From Terriglobia bacterium (GTDB lineage Bacteria > Acidobacteriota > Terriglobia > UBA7540), in assembly GCA_035712365.1 (NCBI GenBank), contig DASTAW010000062.1:62001-126000 (forward strand): a DNA stretch of 64,000 bases, given 5' to 3'. The position numbers and the translations under genes are program-made. The notes under the pieces are model-generated. The model was not told the DNA's origin. It ran no database searches and was given only the letters and a program-made list of their open reading frames with translations. Of this stretch, positions 25,575 through 33,828 are shown one piece after another (within the stretch, counting starts at the first letter, position 1; each line of letters starts with the position of its first letter).

Positions 25575-27020
25575 TTGGCTTCGATTCTTGTGCGAGTTCT
25601 GAAGAGTGGGCGCGCGCGCTTTTGCCACCCTCTCCGGCATCGAGTCTTGCCGGTTTATTTCGCGAGCTTTGGTTTTTGCGTCCTTGTGGCCGTGGCTGCG
25701 TCCGGCCAGCCCCCCACACGACAGGCTCCGCCCGCAGCAGAAGTCGCCACTCTTACGCCCCACCGCGGATATTTCAACGAGCCTTCGGTTGCCATTAATC
25801 CGCGCAACCCGCAACAGGTGGTTGTTGCTTACCAGACCGGGGCCCGGATCGCGTTTTCAGATGACGGCGGCACGAACTGGAGCGCCGCTCGGGACACCAT
25901 GCCGAGCAACTATGGCGTGTCGGGTGACGTTTCTGTGGCGTATGACAACGAAGGCCACGCTTTTCTTTGTTACATCGCTTTTGACAAGCTGGGGACGGAA
26001 GAGTATTGGGGACACAACGCCACCCGCAATGGCGTGTTCGTGAGGCGCTCGCTCGATGGCGGCATGACGTGGCAGCGGCCCGCGGTTCCGGTGGTTGAGC
26101 ATGCCACGAAACCCGGCATTCCCTTCGAGGACAAGCCCTATATCGTGGCCGACAACACGAAAGGACCGTATGCAGGAAACCTCTACGTCGGATGGACGCG
26201 ATTCACTCTGACGCAATCCGAGGTCCTCCTGGCACGTTCGGAGGACGACGGCGCAACCTGGTCAAAGCCTGTTCGGATCAGCACCGAGGCTGGATTGCCG
26301 CGTGACGATAACGGTGACGTAGAGGGTTTTTCAGGAGTGGTGGGACCGGATGGCGCGCTTTACGTGGTCTGGGCCGACGGCACGCACGTGGTGTTTACGA
26401 CTTCGAGCGACGGAGGCCGTACCTTTGCGCCCTCGCGCGGCGTTGTTCCCATCGCGCCGCCATACTTCAAAATTACCGATGTGGACAGGACCGACGGCTT
26501 CCCCGTGATCTCGATCGATCCCCAGGGAGGCAACGGCGCGGGCCTCCTGTATCTCACCTGGAGCGACTATCGCAATGGCGACGTGGATGTTTTCTGTTCC
26601 ACATCGGCTGACCGCGGCCAGACCTGGATGCCGCCAGTGCGGGTGAATGCCGATCCCATTCACAATGGGGCTGACCAGTTTTTCCCGTGGCTGGCCGTCG
26701 ATCCGGTGACGGGAGCCGCCAATCTCATTTTCTACGACCGGCAGGATGACCCGGAAAACAGCAAGGCGGTTGTGCTGCTTGCGCGGTCAACCGACCACGG
26801 CCGTAGCTTTATCAATTATCTCTGGATGGGCCAGCCGTTCGATCCCAACAACGATTTTATTGGCGATTACACGGGCATTGCCGCGCTCGGCGGGCGGGTT
26901 TACGGAGTCTGGACGGAAGAGCGGCCGGCCTCCAGCCGGCGCAAGGCCGAAAGCCCCTTGCACCACACCGTCGTCCGGGTCGGCGTTGCGGATTTTTCCC
27001 GACCTGGGAATTCCCGCTAG
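25575..27020 (+). CDS. Exported Asp-box (BNR) repeat protein, sialidase-like fold
   Basis: A 481-residue exported protein with at least six Asp-box repeats: SDDGGTNW, SLDGGMTW, SEDDGATW, SSDGGRTF, SADRGQTW and STDHGRSF, spaced as on a six- or seven-bladed beta propeller. A signal region precedes AASGQPP at about 40. The catalytic arginine triad and RIP motif of true sialidases are not evident, so glycosidase activity should not be assumed. TTG 25575 is preceded by GGAGGT at five bases. It follows the M61 gene by 37 bases and is likely cotranscribed. Confidence 0.82.
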   Translation: MASILVRVLKSGRARFCHPLRHRVLPVYFASFGFCVLVAVAASGQPPTRQAPPAAEVATLTPHRGYFNEPSVAINPRNPQQVVVAYQTGARIAFSDDGGTNWSAARDTMPSNYGVSGDVSVAYDNEGHAFLCYIAFDKLGTEEYWGHNATRNGVFVRRSLDGGMTWQRPAVPVVEHATKPGIPFEDKPYIVADNTKGPYAGNLYVGWTRFTLTQSEVLLARSEDDGATWSKPVRISTEAGLPRDDNGDVEGFSGVVGPDGALYVVWADGTHVVFTTSSDGGRTFAPSRGVVPIAPPYFKITDVDRTDGFPVISIDPQGGNGAGLLYLTWSDYRNGDVDVFCSTSADRGQTWMPPVRVNADPIHNGADQFFPWLAVDPVTGAANLIFYDRQDDPENSKAVVLLARSTDHGRSFINYLWMGQPFDPNNDFIGDYTGIAALGGRVYGVWTEERPASSRRKAESPLHHTVVRVGVADFSRPGNSR

Positions 27021-27138
27021 CTGCCCCCTGAATTCAGGTTGCCATCTGCAACTTGAGTGTCCGCCGCGGTCTCTTTGTCTTTCAATATGAGTGTTAACAG
27101 TTCTACTGTGGGAAACGACTTGCTTAGTATTGGTAATA

Positions 27139-29403
27139 TTATAAATGGGGAACCCGGCGGGATTTCATCTGCTCAAGGTGCTGCCTTAGCCGTTCCAGGA
27201 CCTGGCCGTCATGCTCTTCCTGCAGTTTGTGCTCAACTTCAGTCAGGGCAAAATGGACGATGTCATGATGGTGGAGTTCTTCGGGCTCCAGGCGCTGGCT
27301 GCAGTCGAGCCAGATTTTATGCAGGAGGTCGATTTCGTTGGGAGTCAGGTGAGGAGCGTGCGGGCCCAGATAATAAACCTCTTCCCTGCCGTGCGGTGAG
27401 TAGACTTCCACGGTCAGTTGCGGCTTGGGGTTGGGCAATCCTTCCCATGCCAGCCCGGCCCGGCGAGCTTCCTCCGCCGCCGACATTTTGGTCGAGGACC
27501 CCAGGACGATCGTAGACGACTGAAGGTTCTGGCCGGCGCGCAGGATGCCGTCCCACACGTCCGTTGCCGCAATCACTGCCAGCTTTACGGATTTCCCGTA
27601 TTTCTCTGAAAGGGCCAGCGCCCGCGTAAACAATTCCTGCTCGTACACCGTGAACAACTGCTCCGGTTCAAGGCCGTGCTCGCCGGAACCGGCGCGCAAC
27701 AGGACCCGGATGTGGAGCACCACAATGTCCTGGCGTTCGATATCCACCCGCTCCAACACAGAAGCCAGGTGGTAGAGCTTGAAATAGTCCGGGACCGGCA
27801 CCAGGATATTGCCCGGCCGCGATCCAACCCCTTCCGCAGTAATCTCCTTACTGGGCTCCAGGTTGAACTGGTCAAGCTCGCTCGCGGCTGCCCTCCGGCG
27901 CTGGTTATGTTTTTCTGAAATAACAAAGAGGAGATAAAACAGCAGGGTGAAAGAAACGCCTGATATGGTTGCGATTTCCTTGGTGAAGAGGTTGATGATA
28001 GCCGTTGCAAACAGCGTCAGCGTAATCAGCCCGAGACCAAGCGGAAACTCCAGGCGACCCAGCTTCGGATTCAGTGGCACACGGAATTCGCGCGGTCCAG
28101 GCCGGGTGAAGCGGAGAACCAGGACGCCCAGGCCCTTCATGGCGAAACTCCAGATCACTCCGAAAGCATATGCTTCACCGAGCAGGATCACGTTGCCGCG
28201 GCTGAGAAAGATGGTCAGGAGCTGCAGTGCGACCACCAGGTTGATGATGCGGTGGGAAGTTCCAAAGCGCCGATGCGGCTGCCGGAACCAATCTGCCAGA
28301 ACGCCGTCTTCAGAAACGCGATTAAGGACTCCGTTGGATCCGACAATGGCTGTGTTGACCGCGCCCGCGAGGATCATGATTCCCACGAGGACCACGAAGC
28401 CATGAAACAACAGGCGAAGCGTCAGAGGCCCCACCACATTCATCGCCAGGCCCGCGATCAGATTATCTTTATAGCCGAGGCGAGTATGTGCATCTGGAAT
28501 AATCATGAAGGCAAAGAAGGAGACCAGCGAAGTGAACACCATGCTGTAGATGAAGACGATAAAGGCGGTTTTCTTCAGGTTCGGCAGCTTGGGATGCTCG
28601 ATTTCGCGGTACACCTGGGCCAGGGTTTCGAGGCCGCTCATGGCCAGCACGGAATGGCCAAAGGCCACAAGAACTCCGACCACGCCAATGATTTCCGGCA
28701 GCCGGCTGGAGCGCAGCCATCCCTCGGCTTCTACAGAAAAATGCAGGTTGGAGGGCACAGGAAGCGGTGGAAGGTGGCCGCCCTTGATCCACAGCGTGTA
28801 ACTGCACCACCCGATCACCAGGACCACCAGGATGGTGGTGAACTCCATGATACGTCTGGCTTTTTCGCTGGACTCCTCGATGCCCTTGATGTTCTCCCAC
28901 CAGAAATAAAGTGTCACAGCCGCCGCAAAAATCGCCGAGGTGGAGTTGGTGGGAAGGACGACATTGATGTGGGCGTACTGGAAGAGTTCATTGACGAAAC
29001 CCACCAGATACTGGCCGGCTGAAACGCCGCTGATCGGCCCGGTCAGGATGTAGTCGAACATCAGCGCCGAGACGGAAAACTTGGCTAGCGTTCCCCCCAT
29101 GGCCTCTTTGACCACCCGGTAGACGCCCCCGCGCACGAACATGCTGCAGCTTTCCACGTACATTTGTGCGACGGCGTAGGCAAACAGCATGACGGCCAGG
29201 ATGAACCACGGCGCCGACGGTCCGATCGCGTGTTCGGCGATGCCGCCGGCATAGAACGCGGAGGAAGCCAGATCATTCAGAACGATGGCCGCCGCGCGCC
29301 AGAAAGAGATGAACGTCAGCATCGCCGTAGTGGCGACCATAACGCGTGGCAGCGTCACCACTCGTTTTGTGGGAGACGATTGATCTGAGGTGCTATTTCC
29401 CAT
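27139..29403 (-). CDS. APC-superfamily permease with C-terminal universal-stress-like domain
   Basis: Inner-membrane amino acid/polyamine-type transporter, 754 residues. Residues about 20-505 form roughly twelve membrane helices; the first reads FISFWRAAAIVLNDLASSAFY, an unusual start for APC proteins. A soluble tail (520-754) begins RPGNILVPVPDYFKLYHLASVL and looks like a universal stress protein domain (VLHIRVL, then ALSEKYGK, then IVLGSS). The last 60 residues are rich in charged and His residues (RLEPEELHHHDIVHFA). Substrate is unknown. The gene is convergent with the Asp-box gene, 118 bases apart, with no strong terminator seen between them. Confidence 0.88.
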   Translation of the reverse strand: MGNSTSDQSSPTKRVVTLPRVMVATTAMLTFISFWRAAAIVLNDLASSAFYAGGIAEHAIGPSAPWFILAVMLFAYAVAQMYVESCSMFVRGGVYRVVKEAMGGTLAKFSVSALMFDYILTGPISGVSAGQYLVGFVNELFQYAHINVVLPTNSTSAIFAAAVTLYFWWENIKGIEESSEKARRIMEFTTILVVLVIGWCSYTLWIKGGHLPPLPVPSNLHFSVEAEGWLRSSRLPEIIGVVGVLVAFGHSVLAMSGLETLAQVYREIEHPKLPNLKKTAFIVFIYSMVFTSLVSFFAFMIIPDAHTRLGYKDNLIAGLAMNVVGPLTLRLLFHGFVVLVGIMILAGAVNTAIVGSNGVLNRVSEDGVLADWFRQPHRRFGTSHRIINLVVALQLLTIFLSRGNVILLGEAYAFGVIWSFAMKGLGVLVLRFTRPGPREFRVPLNPKLGRLEFPLGLGLITLTLFATAIINLFTKEIATISGVSFTLLFYLLFVISEKHNQRRRAAASELDQFNLEPSKEITAEGVGSRPGNILVPVPDYFKLYHLASVLERVDIERQDIVVLHIRVLLRAGSGEHGLEPEQLFTVYEQELFTRALALSEKYGKSVKLAVIAATDVWDGILRAGQNLQSSTIVLGSSTKMSAAEEARRAGLAWEGLPNPKPQLTVEVYSPHGREEVYYLGPHAPHLTPNEIDLLHKIWLDCSQRLEPEELHHHDIVHFALTEVEHKLQEEHDGQVLERLRQHLEQMKSRRVPHL

Positions 29404-29829
29404 TGATGGGTGTGTGGAGAATGGAGCTTATGGCGTTATTGAATAAGAATTGGAAGTTCGACACAGGAGACTACCTTGCCTCAAAGTGATCCCGTATATT
29501 CTCACACATCCATGAGCGATTATCATTAGTTTTTCTTATCGACGCCATAGCCATCACTTCTGGAACCTTTCCTGAAGAGACCCGGCGGAGGGATGGATGG
29601 GCCAGGGGCGGTCGCGCCGTTGTGATCCCCGACCCTCGGGAACCGCCTTTTGCTCACACCGTACGCGGCCTGGTCGAAGCCAGCCTCTTTGATCCAGACT
29701 GACGCGAGGTCGCGAATCGACATGATTTGCCCGGCCAGAAGTGCCGCACGGGTGTAGAATACCCCTCCGTGCCATACGGAAAGCCTGCTGCCCGTCGTAC
29801 GGTGAAGGCCCGGGAAGGGGGATGTTGAG
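29404..29829. other. Divergent intergenic region between permease and D-aminopeptidase
   Basis: About 425 bases between divergently transcribed genes; it must contain both promoters. I see no strong consensus boxes, no repeat and no credible small gene. Frames on the minus strand are shadows reaching into the aminopeptidase gene. Confidence 0.4.
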
Positions 29830-30693
29830 ATGTCGCAAGCGCAAGTGGATTCCTTGCTGGCTTTACTGAACCGAGGCTCATCGAAGGCCGAAAAACCAAA
29901 AAAGGTATTCATGGTCACGGACCTTGAAGGTGTTTCCGGCGTCTTCAGCACCGAACTCCAGTGCGAACCTCTCGAAAGCGCGCGGTTCCAGGAGGCCCGC
30001 AAACTCCTGACCGGGGAAGTCAACGCTGCGGTTGATGGGCTGCTGGAAGGTGGCGCAACGGGCGTCGTGGTTTGGGACGGCCACGACAGCAGCCGGTCCC
30101 TCTCAGCACTCGACATCAATCCCAGGGCGCTTCTGCTCACAGGGCAGCCCGTGGCGCCCACGTTGGAGCTGGATCGCTCCTATGCCGCAATGGTGTTTGT
30201 GGGGCAGCATGCCATGGCCGGAGCCATGAACGGAATCCTGAACCATTCGTTCAGCTCCCTCGGGGTTGAAAATATGTGGATCAATAACAAGCCGGTGGGT
30301 GAAATTGGCGTGCGCGTGATGCTGGCCGGCACACTCGGTGTCCCCGCCATCATGCTGTCCGGCGATGCCGCGGCCTGTGAGGAACTTCATGCCCTCGTCC
30401 CCAAGGCCGAGTGCGCCGCCGTCAAGGCTGGCGCCGGCCGCACGGCAGGCTTTATGCTTCCTCATCCTGCGGCCGCGGCACTGATTAAGCAAACGGCTCG
30501 TCGCGCTATGGAGCGCCTGGGCGAAATTCCGCCGTATCCGGCGGACGGGCCTGTCGAAGCTAAGGTCCAGTTCACCACGCGGGGAGTGCAATACTATCAG
30601 GCCCGCGCAGGAGTTGAGCAGATCGACGAGCGGACCTGGGCCTTCCGCGGCAAAGACCTCCAGGACGCCTGGCTGAAATACTCGTCCTTCTAG
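29830..30693 (+). CDS. M55 family D-aminopeptidase (DppA-like)
   Basis: Zinc peptidase that removes N-terminal D-amino acids, for example from peptidoglycan-derived peptides; 287 residues. Metal and catalytic residues are recognisable: Asp31 and Glu33 in VTDLEGVSG, His in WDGHDSSR, His in VGQHAMAG, His in LNHSFSS and Glu in VGEIGVRV. No signal peptide, so cytoplasmic. ATG 29830 has GGGGGATGTTGAG just upstream. The related Bacillus enzyme is encoded with a dipeptide transporter; none is adjacent here, although the permease is divergent. Confidence 0.93.
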   Translation: MSQAQVDSLLALLNRGSSKAEKPKKVFMVTDLEGVSGVFSTELQCEPLESARFQEARKLLTGEVNAAVDGLLEGGATGVVVWDGHDSSRSLSALDINPRALLLTGQPVAPTLELDRSYAAMVFVGQHAMAGAMNGILNHSFSSLGVENMWINNKPVGEIGVRVMLAGTLGVPAIMLSGDAAACEELHALVPKAECAAVKAGAGRTAGFMLPHPAAAALIKQTARRAMERLGEIPPYPADGPVEAKVQFTTRGVQYYQARAGVEQIDERTWAFRGKDLQDAWLKYSSF

Positions 30694-30725
30694 CTCTTGT
30701 GGCAAAGCTCGGGGCGTCGCGAGCT

Positions 30726-30731
30726 TATAAT
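30726..30731 (+). promoter_or_regulatory. Candidate -10 box before the pyridoxamine oxidase-like gene
   Basis: TATAAT about 37 bases before the start at 30768. The -35 region is poor, so confidence is limited. Confidence 0.35.
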
Positions 30732-30767
30732 CCTCCCCATCTGGACTGGCAAAGGAGAATTCGTCCC

Positions 30768-31199
30768 ATGACTCGGGAGGAAGTCTTGCAATTCATGCGC
30801 ACACATTCGTTGGGCGTGCAAGCTGCCGTCTCGACCACGAGCTGTCCGCAGGCTGCCGTCGTGGGGTTTGTCGTTACTGATGCTTTCGAGATTGTTTTCG
30901 ACACTCTTGCCACCTCCCGAAAAGCGGCATACCTACGTCAGAATCCTCACTGTGCTTTCGTGATCGGCGGGCTCACCGATGGCGATGAGCGCAGTGTGCA
31001 ATACGAAGGGATGGCTGATGAGCCTGCGGGAACTGATCTCCACTATTTGAAGGAGCTGTACTTCGCTCGGTTTCCCGATGGCCGTGAGCGCCAACATTGG
31101 CCGGGCTTGATCTATATTCGCGTCAAGCCTCGATGGCTGCGGTTCAGCGATTGGAACCAGACGCCGCCAATAATTGTGGAATTCGAGTTTAGCTCATGA
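30768..31199 (+). CDS. Pyridoxamine 5'-phosphate oxidase-like flavin-binding protein
   Basis: A 143-residue split-barrel protein. TREEVLQFMRTHSLGVQAAVS, then AAVVGFVVTDAFEIVFDT and SRKAAYLRQNPHCAFVIGG are typical of the PNPOx-like family, many of which bind FMN, F420 or heme. YIRVKPRWLRFSDW near the end is also characteristic. The substrate is unknown. ATG 30768 is preceded by AAAGGAGA at nine bases; a longer frame upstream lacks family residues. Stands alone. Confidence 0.88.
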   Translation: MTREEVLQFMRTHSLGVQAAVSTTSCPQAAVVGFVVTDAFEIVFDTLATSRKAAYLRQNPHCAFVIGGLTDGDERSVQYEGMADEPAGTDLHYLKELYFARFPDGRERQHWPGLIYIRVKPRWLRFSDWNQTPPIIVEFEFSS

Positions 31200-31289
31200 A
31201 GCCCTTATTATCCGGCAAGGTCCCGCATACCCAGCCTGCGGAAGCAATCAATCGAGGTTTAAAGAGCGGACCGCTCTTCATCAGAGGCG

Positions 31290-31484
31290 TCAACCGGCGC
31301 CCGAAGGGGCGCAGGCTCGTCCGCCAGTCCTGGCCGGAGTGCCGGAGGTCGCAAAGGTAGAGAATCGCCGTTCGGTTTTCTTGGAGCCGCACTCAGGGCA
31401 TGTCGGGGTGGGCTGGTTCCTGCTCAACGCCAGCTTCTCAAAAGTCTTTTTGCACTTCCGGCAAGTGTACTCGAAGATCGGCAT
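31290..31484 (-). CDS. FmdB family zinc-ribbon protein
   Basis: A 64-residue protein beginning MPIFEYTCRKCKKTFE with a second pair CPECGSKK: two CxxC knuckles at about 8-11 and 29-32, the classic FmdB/CxxC_CxxC_SSSS ribbon. The C-terminal part is short and disordered. The family was named for a regulator of formamidase in Methylophilus, but its members' roles are mostly unknown. It may be cotranscribed with the small membrane peptide 73 bases upstream. Confidence 0.87.
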   Translation of the reverse strand: MPIFEYTCRKCKKTFEKLALSRNQPTPTCPECGSKKTERRFSTFATSGTPARTGGRACAPSGAG

Positions 31485-31556
31485 AGAGGAATTTTACCCG
31501 CAGCTCTTGTTATCAGGACGATCGTCCTGGCCCGACCGGGCCGGCGGTCGCTGCGA

Positions 31557-31643
31557 TCAAGTGTAACGGGCTAGGCCGGGAATCCTGGGCAGGATGAGAA
31601 AGCACGCAATCAGCAAAACGACGAGGATAATCACGCCTTCCAT
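31557..31643 (-). CDS. Possible 28-residue single-helix membrane peptide
   Basis: Short frame with an almost wholly hydrophobic segment (VIILVVLLIACFLILP) and a basic end (GLARYT). A perfect TATAAT on the minus strand (31659-31654) lies 11 bases before the ATG, so transcription would begin only a few bases ahead of it. There is no ribosome binding site, which fits a leaderless or nearly leaderless message. Not recognised as a family. It could be chance. Confidence 0.35.
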   Translation of the reverse strand: MEGVIILVVLLIACFLILPRIPGLARYT

Positions 31644-31915
31644 AGTCCCGACCATTATACACCACTGCGGGTGGTAGGCGATTGGCGGTGGCAGCTCAGC
31701 TTGGTCCCTGCTCGGTGGCACGGCCATCCCGTTCGCTTCGCTCAGGGCGGGCCTGGCAGTATCTTTTGATCGAAACACGGGCGAGGACGCTCGTGCCAAA
31801 GCCCGCGGCGAGGCTTGCCGCGGTTGTTCATGGCGTGATAGATTGCGAAGCCTGCGGGAGCGATTGAAGCCGGGATCAAACGTTGCCTTCATCAATGCCA
31901 ACACCGGAGAATTCC

Positions 31916-32905
31916 ATGGATCCTCTGCAAAAAGTTCAAATTGGCAAGACCCCTTTACAAGTCACGCGCCTGGGATTGGGCGGCGCGCCGCTCGGAGGCC
32001 TGTTCGAGGATGTCCGGGGAGAAGCCGCCGTGGCAACCATCCGGCGCGCCCTGGAAATGGGCATCAATTTTTTTGACACGGCGCCGCTGTACGGTCATGG
32101 CAAGAGCGAAAAGTGGATGGGCCAGGGGCTTACCGGAATTCCCTCGGGTTCGCGGGTGCTGGCCACCAAGGTTGGCCGAGTGCTGGAGCCGGTCGAGCCG
32201 GGCACGTTGGAGAAAGATGAATTCGACAACCCGGCTCCCTTCAAACCGGTGTTCGACTTCAGTTACGACGGCGTGATGCGCTCCTTCAACGAGAGCCTGA
32301 AGCGATTGCAGGTTGACCGGATCGATATGCTGCACATCCACGACCCCGATAATCATTACGACCAGGCAATCACGGGAGCATATACCGCGCTCGACCAGCT
32401 TCGCAGGGAAGGGAAGATCACGGCCGTTGGCGCAGGAATGAATCAGGCCGAGATGCCCGCCCGCTTTGCCCGCGCAGGCAATTTTGATTGTTTCCTGCTG
32501 GCGGGCCGTTACACCCTGATCGACCACACCGGCCTGAAAGATTTATTGCCGCTCTGCGTCGAGAAGAAGATCAGCATCATTATCGGCGGGCCTTACAACA
32601 GCGGCATCCTGGCCACCGGCGCGAAGCCGGGCGGAAAGTTCAATTACGCCGATGCGCCGCCTGAAATCATGGAGAAGGTGCGAAAGGTTGAAGAGGTCTG
32701 CGCGCGTCACCAGGTACCGATGAAAGCTGCCGCGTTGCAGTTTCCGCTGGCGCATCCCGCGGTGGTGTCCGTTATTCCAGGTGCGCGGTCAGTGGCCGAA
32801 TTGGAAGAAAACTTCCGCCTCGTCAGCCATCCCATTCCCGGCGGGTTCTGGGCTGAACTCCGTTCAAAAGGACTGCTGCCGGAGGAAGCCCCGGTCCCAG
32901 TATAG
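31916..32905 (+). CDS. Aldo/keto reductase (D-threo-aldose 1-dehydrogenase-like)
   Basis: NAD(P)-dependent oxidoreductase of 329 residues. The catalytic tetrad is visible: Asp and Tyr in FFDTAPLYGHGKSE (about 51-64), Lys in VLATKVGR, His in DMLHIHDPD. RLGLGGAPLGGLFEDV near the N-terminus is characteristic of the subgroup of L-fucose/D-threo-aldose dehydrogenases. ATG 31916 is preceded by CGGAGA. A sugar-oxidising role would fit the alcohol dehydrogenase and epimerase 1-4 kb away, but they are on the other strand and not in one operon. Confidence 0.9.
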   Translation: MDPLQKVQIGKTPLQVTRLGLGGAPLGGLFEDVRGEAAVATIRRALEMGINFFDTAPLYGHGKSEKWMGQGLTGIPSGSRVLATKVGRVLEPVEPGTLEKDEFDNPAPFKPVFDFSYDGVMRSFNESLKRLQVDRIDMLHIHDPDNHYDQAITGAYTALDQLRREGKITAVGAGMNQAEMPARFARAGNFDCFLLAGRYTLIDHTGLKDLLPLCVEKKISIIIGGPYNSGILATGAKPGGKFNYADAPPEIMEKVRKVEEVCARHQVPMKAAALQFPLAHPAVVSVIPGARSVAELEENFRLVSHPIPGGFWAELRSKGLLPEEAPVPV

Positions 32906-32936
32906 GCGGCTGCTGTTGAATTTCGGTTTGGAACAA

Positions 32937-33152
32937 TCAGTCGACTTCGGCCATGTCGTGATGGAGAATCATGAACTGGTCAGCCCGAAGGGCAAGTGTG
33001 GCGCGCGTTCTTCCGTCGTTATCGCTGAACTCTATCTCGACCACGCCGGGTTCCAGCGACTCAACAACAGTTCCGACCCGGCCTCGGCGAAGAGAACGCT
33101 GGGGTATGTTTTCAAGGAGTGCAACAACAGCAAATGGCTTGATACTTTCCAT
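32937..33152 (-). CDS. DUF4926 family small protein
   Basis: A 71-residue protein: FAVVALLENIPQRSLRRGRVG, then TVVESLEPGVVEIEFSD, then ADQFMILHH. This beta-rich layout is the DUF4926 domain, whose genes are often found next to small toxin-like or SMI1/DUF6883-type genes. No catalytic residues are known. Here it is third in a compact minus-strand cassette, 51 bases after the 81-residue protein. Confidence 0.75.
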   Translation of the reverse strand: MESIKPFAVVALLENIPQRSLRRGRVGTVVESLEPGVVEIEFSDNDGRTRATLALRADQFMILHHDMAEVD

Positions 33153-33203
33153 TTTCCCACACAGAACGCAACGATAATCATCAGCGAGACGGTATGATGG
33201 GCG

Positions 33204-33449
33204 TCAAACTTCTTGTCCCTTTGCGGCTTGACCAGGCAGAAGGAATGTCTTCGGGTAGCTGCCTTCGCCGCAGAGCTTAAAAGAGCCAAAGTCTTTGTAC
33301 CAGGCACCCCGGGGGACCTCTGGCTTTGATTCCAACCAGGTCCGCAGCTTATTGAGGTCTTGGATCCTGACATTCCTGTCGCGCATGCGCTCGATCAGGT
33401 GATTACGGACGGCTGAGGGAAGGCGGGACCAGGTTTCGATGTGGGGCAT
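33204..33449 (-). CDS. Small basic protein, toxin-like by position
   Basis: An 81-residue protein, MPHIETWSRLPSAVRNHLIE with a helical first half and KPEVPRGAWYKDFGSFKLCG then YPKTFLLPGQAAKG in the second. I recall similar uncharacterised proteins with a conserved WYKDFGSFK core, but no named family. The start ATG overlaps the stop of the RHH gene (TGATG), so the two are translationally coupled, as in many toxin-antitoxin pairs. Toxicity is inferred from this arrangement only. Confidence 0.65.
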   Translation of the reverse strand: MPHIETWSRLPSAVRNHLIERMRDRNVRIQDLNKLRTWLESKPEVPRGAWYKDFGSFKLCGEGSYPKTFLLPGQAAKGQEV

Positions 33450-33718
33450 CACTCACCGAAGACAAAGCGTCCCAACTCTTCTCCGAGAGCCTTTACTTGC
33501 TTGGGTTCAGTCGCTGCGCGAAACTGCTCTGCCAGATCAAAAAACGTCTTTTCCTTCTGCTTCTGAGCTTCGATACCCTCTTCGATAAGTTCGACGAGCA
33601 CCCGGTTATCGCTCAAGCGCCGGCGCCTGGCCATGCTATCCACCTGCCTCGCCACTTCGCGGGAAAGCGTCACGCTTCTCCGGACATATTTTGCTCGAGT
33701 TGTCGATCGTACTGTCAT
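33449..33718 (-). CDS. Ribbon-helix-helix (RHH) type antitoxin-like protein
   Basis: An 89-residue protein. Residues about 12-50 (VRRSVTLSREVARQVDSMAR, then LSDNRVLVELIEEGI) fit a MetJ/Arc ribbon-helix-helix DNA-binding domain. The C-terminal tail (FFDLAEQFRAATEP onward) would cover a partner protein. No ribosome binding site precedes ATG 33718 or the alternative ATG at 33736; TACAAT at 33730-33725 sits seven bases ahead, so the message may be leaderless. Direct repeats AATGGTGT-AC-AATGGTGT overlap this box and could be its own operator. Confidence 0.72.
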   Translation of the reverse strand: MTVRSTTRAKYVRRSVTLSREVARQVDSMARRRRLSDNRVLVELIEEGIEAQKQKEKTFFDLAEQFRAATEPKQVKALGEELGRFVFGE

Positions 33719-33828
33719 GACACCATTGTACACCATTCTGGTGCACGAAGCCTGTCAAATATGATTTGCGATACCCACCAGCGCAGGCGGTAATCTTCGT
33801 GGCCGCATTGCCCCGGCGGGCATGGCTC

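Noticed and set aside
25575-27020. Naming the Asp-box protein a sialidase.
   Set aside because: Asp-boxes only show the propeller fold; the arginine triad and RIP motif are not seen.
27021-27138. CAGGTTGC/GCAACTTG hairpin between convergent genes, considered as a terminator.
   Set aside because: Stem is short and no T-run follows on either strand.
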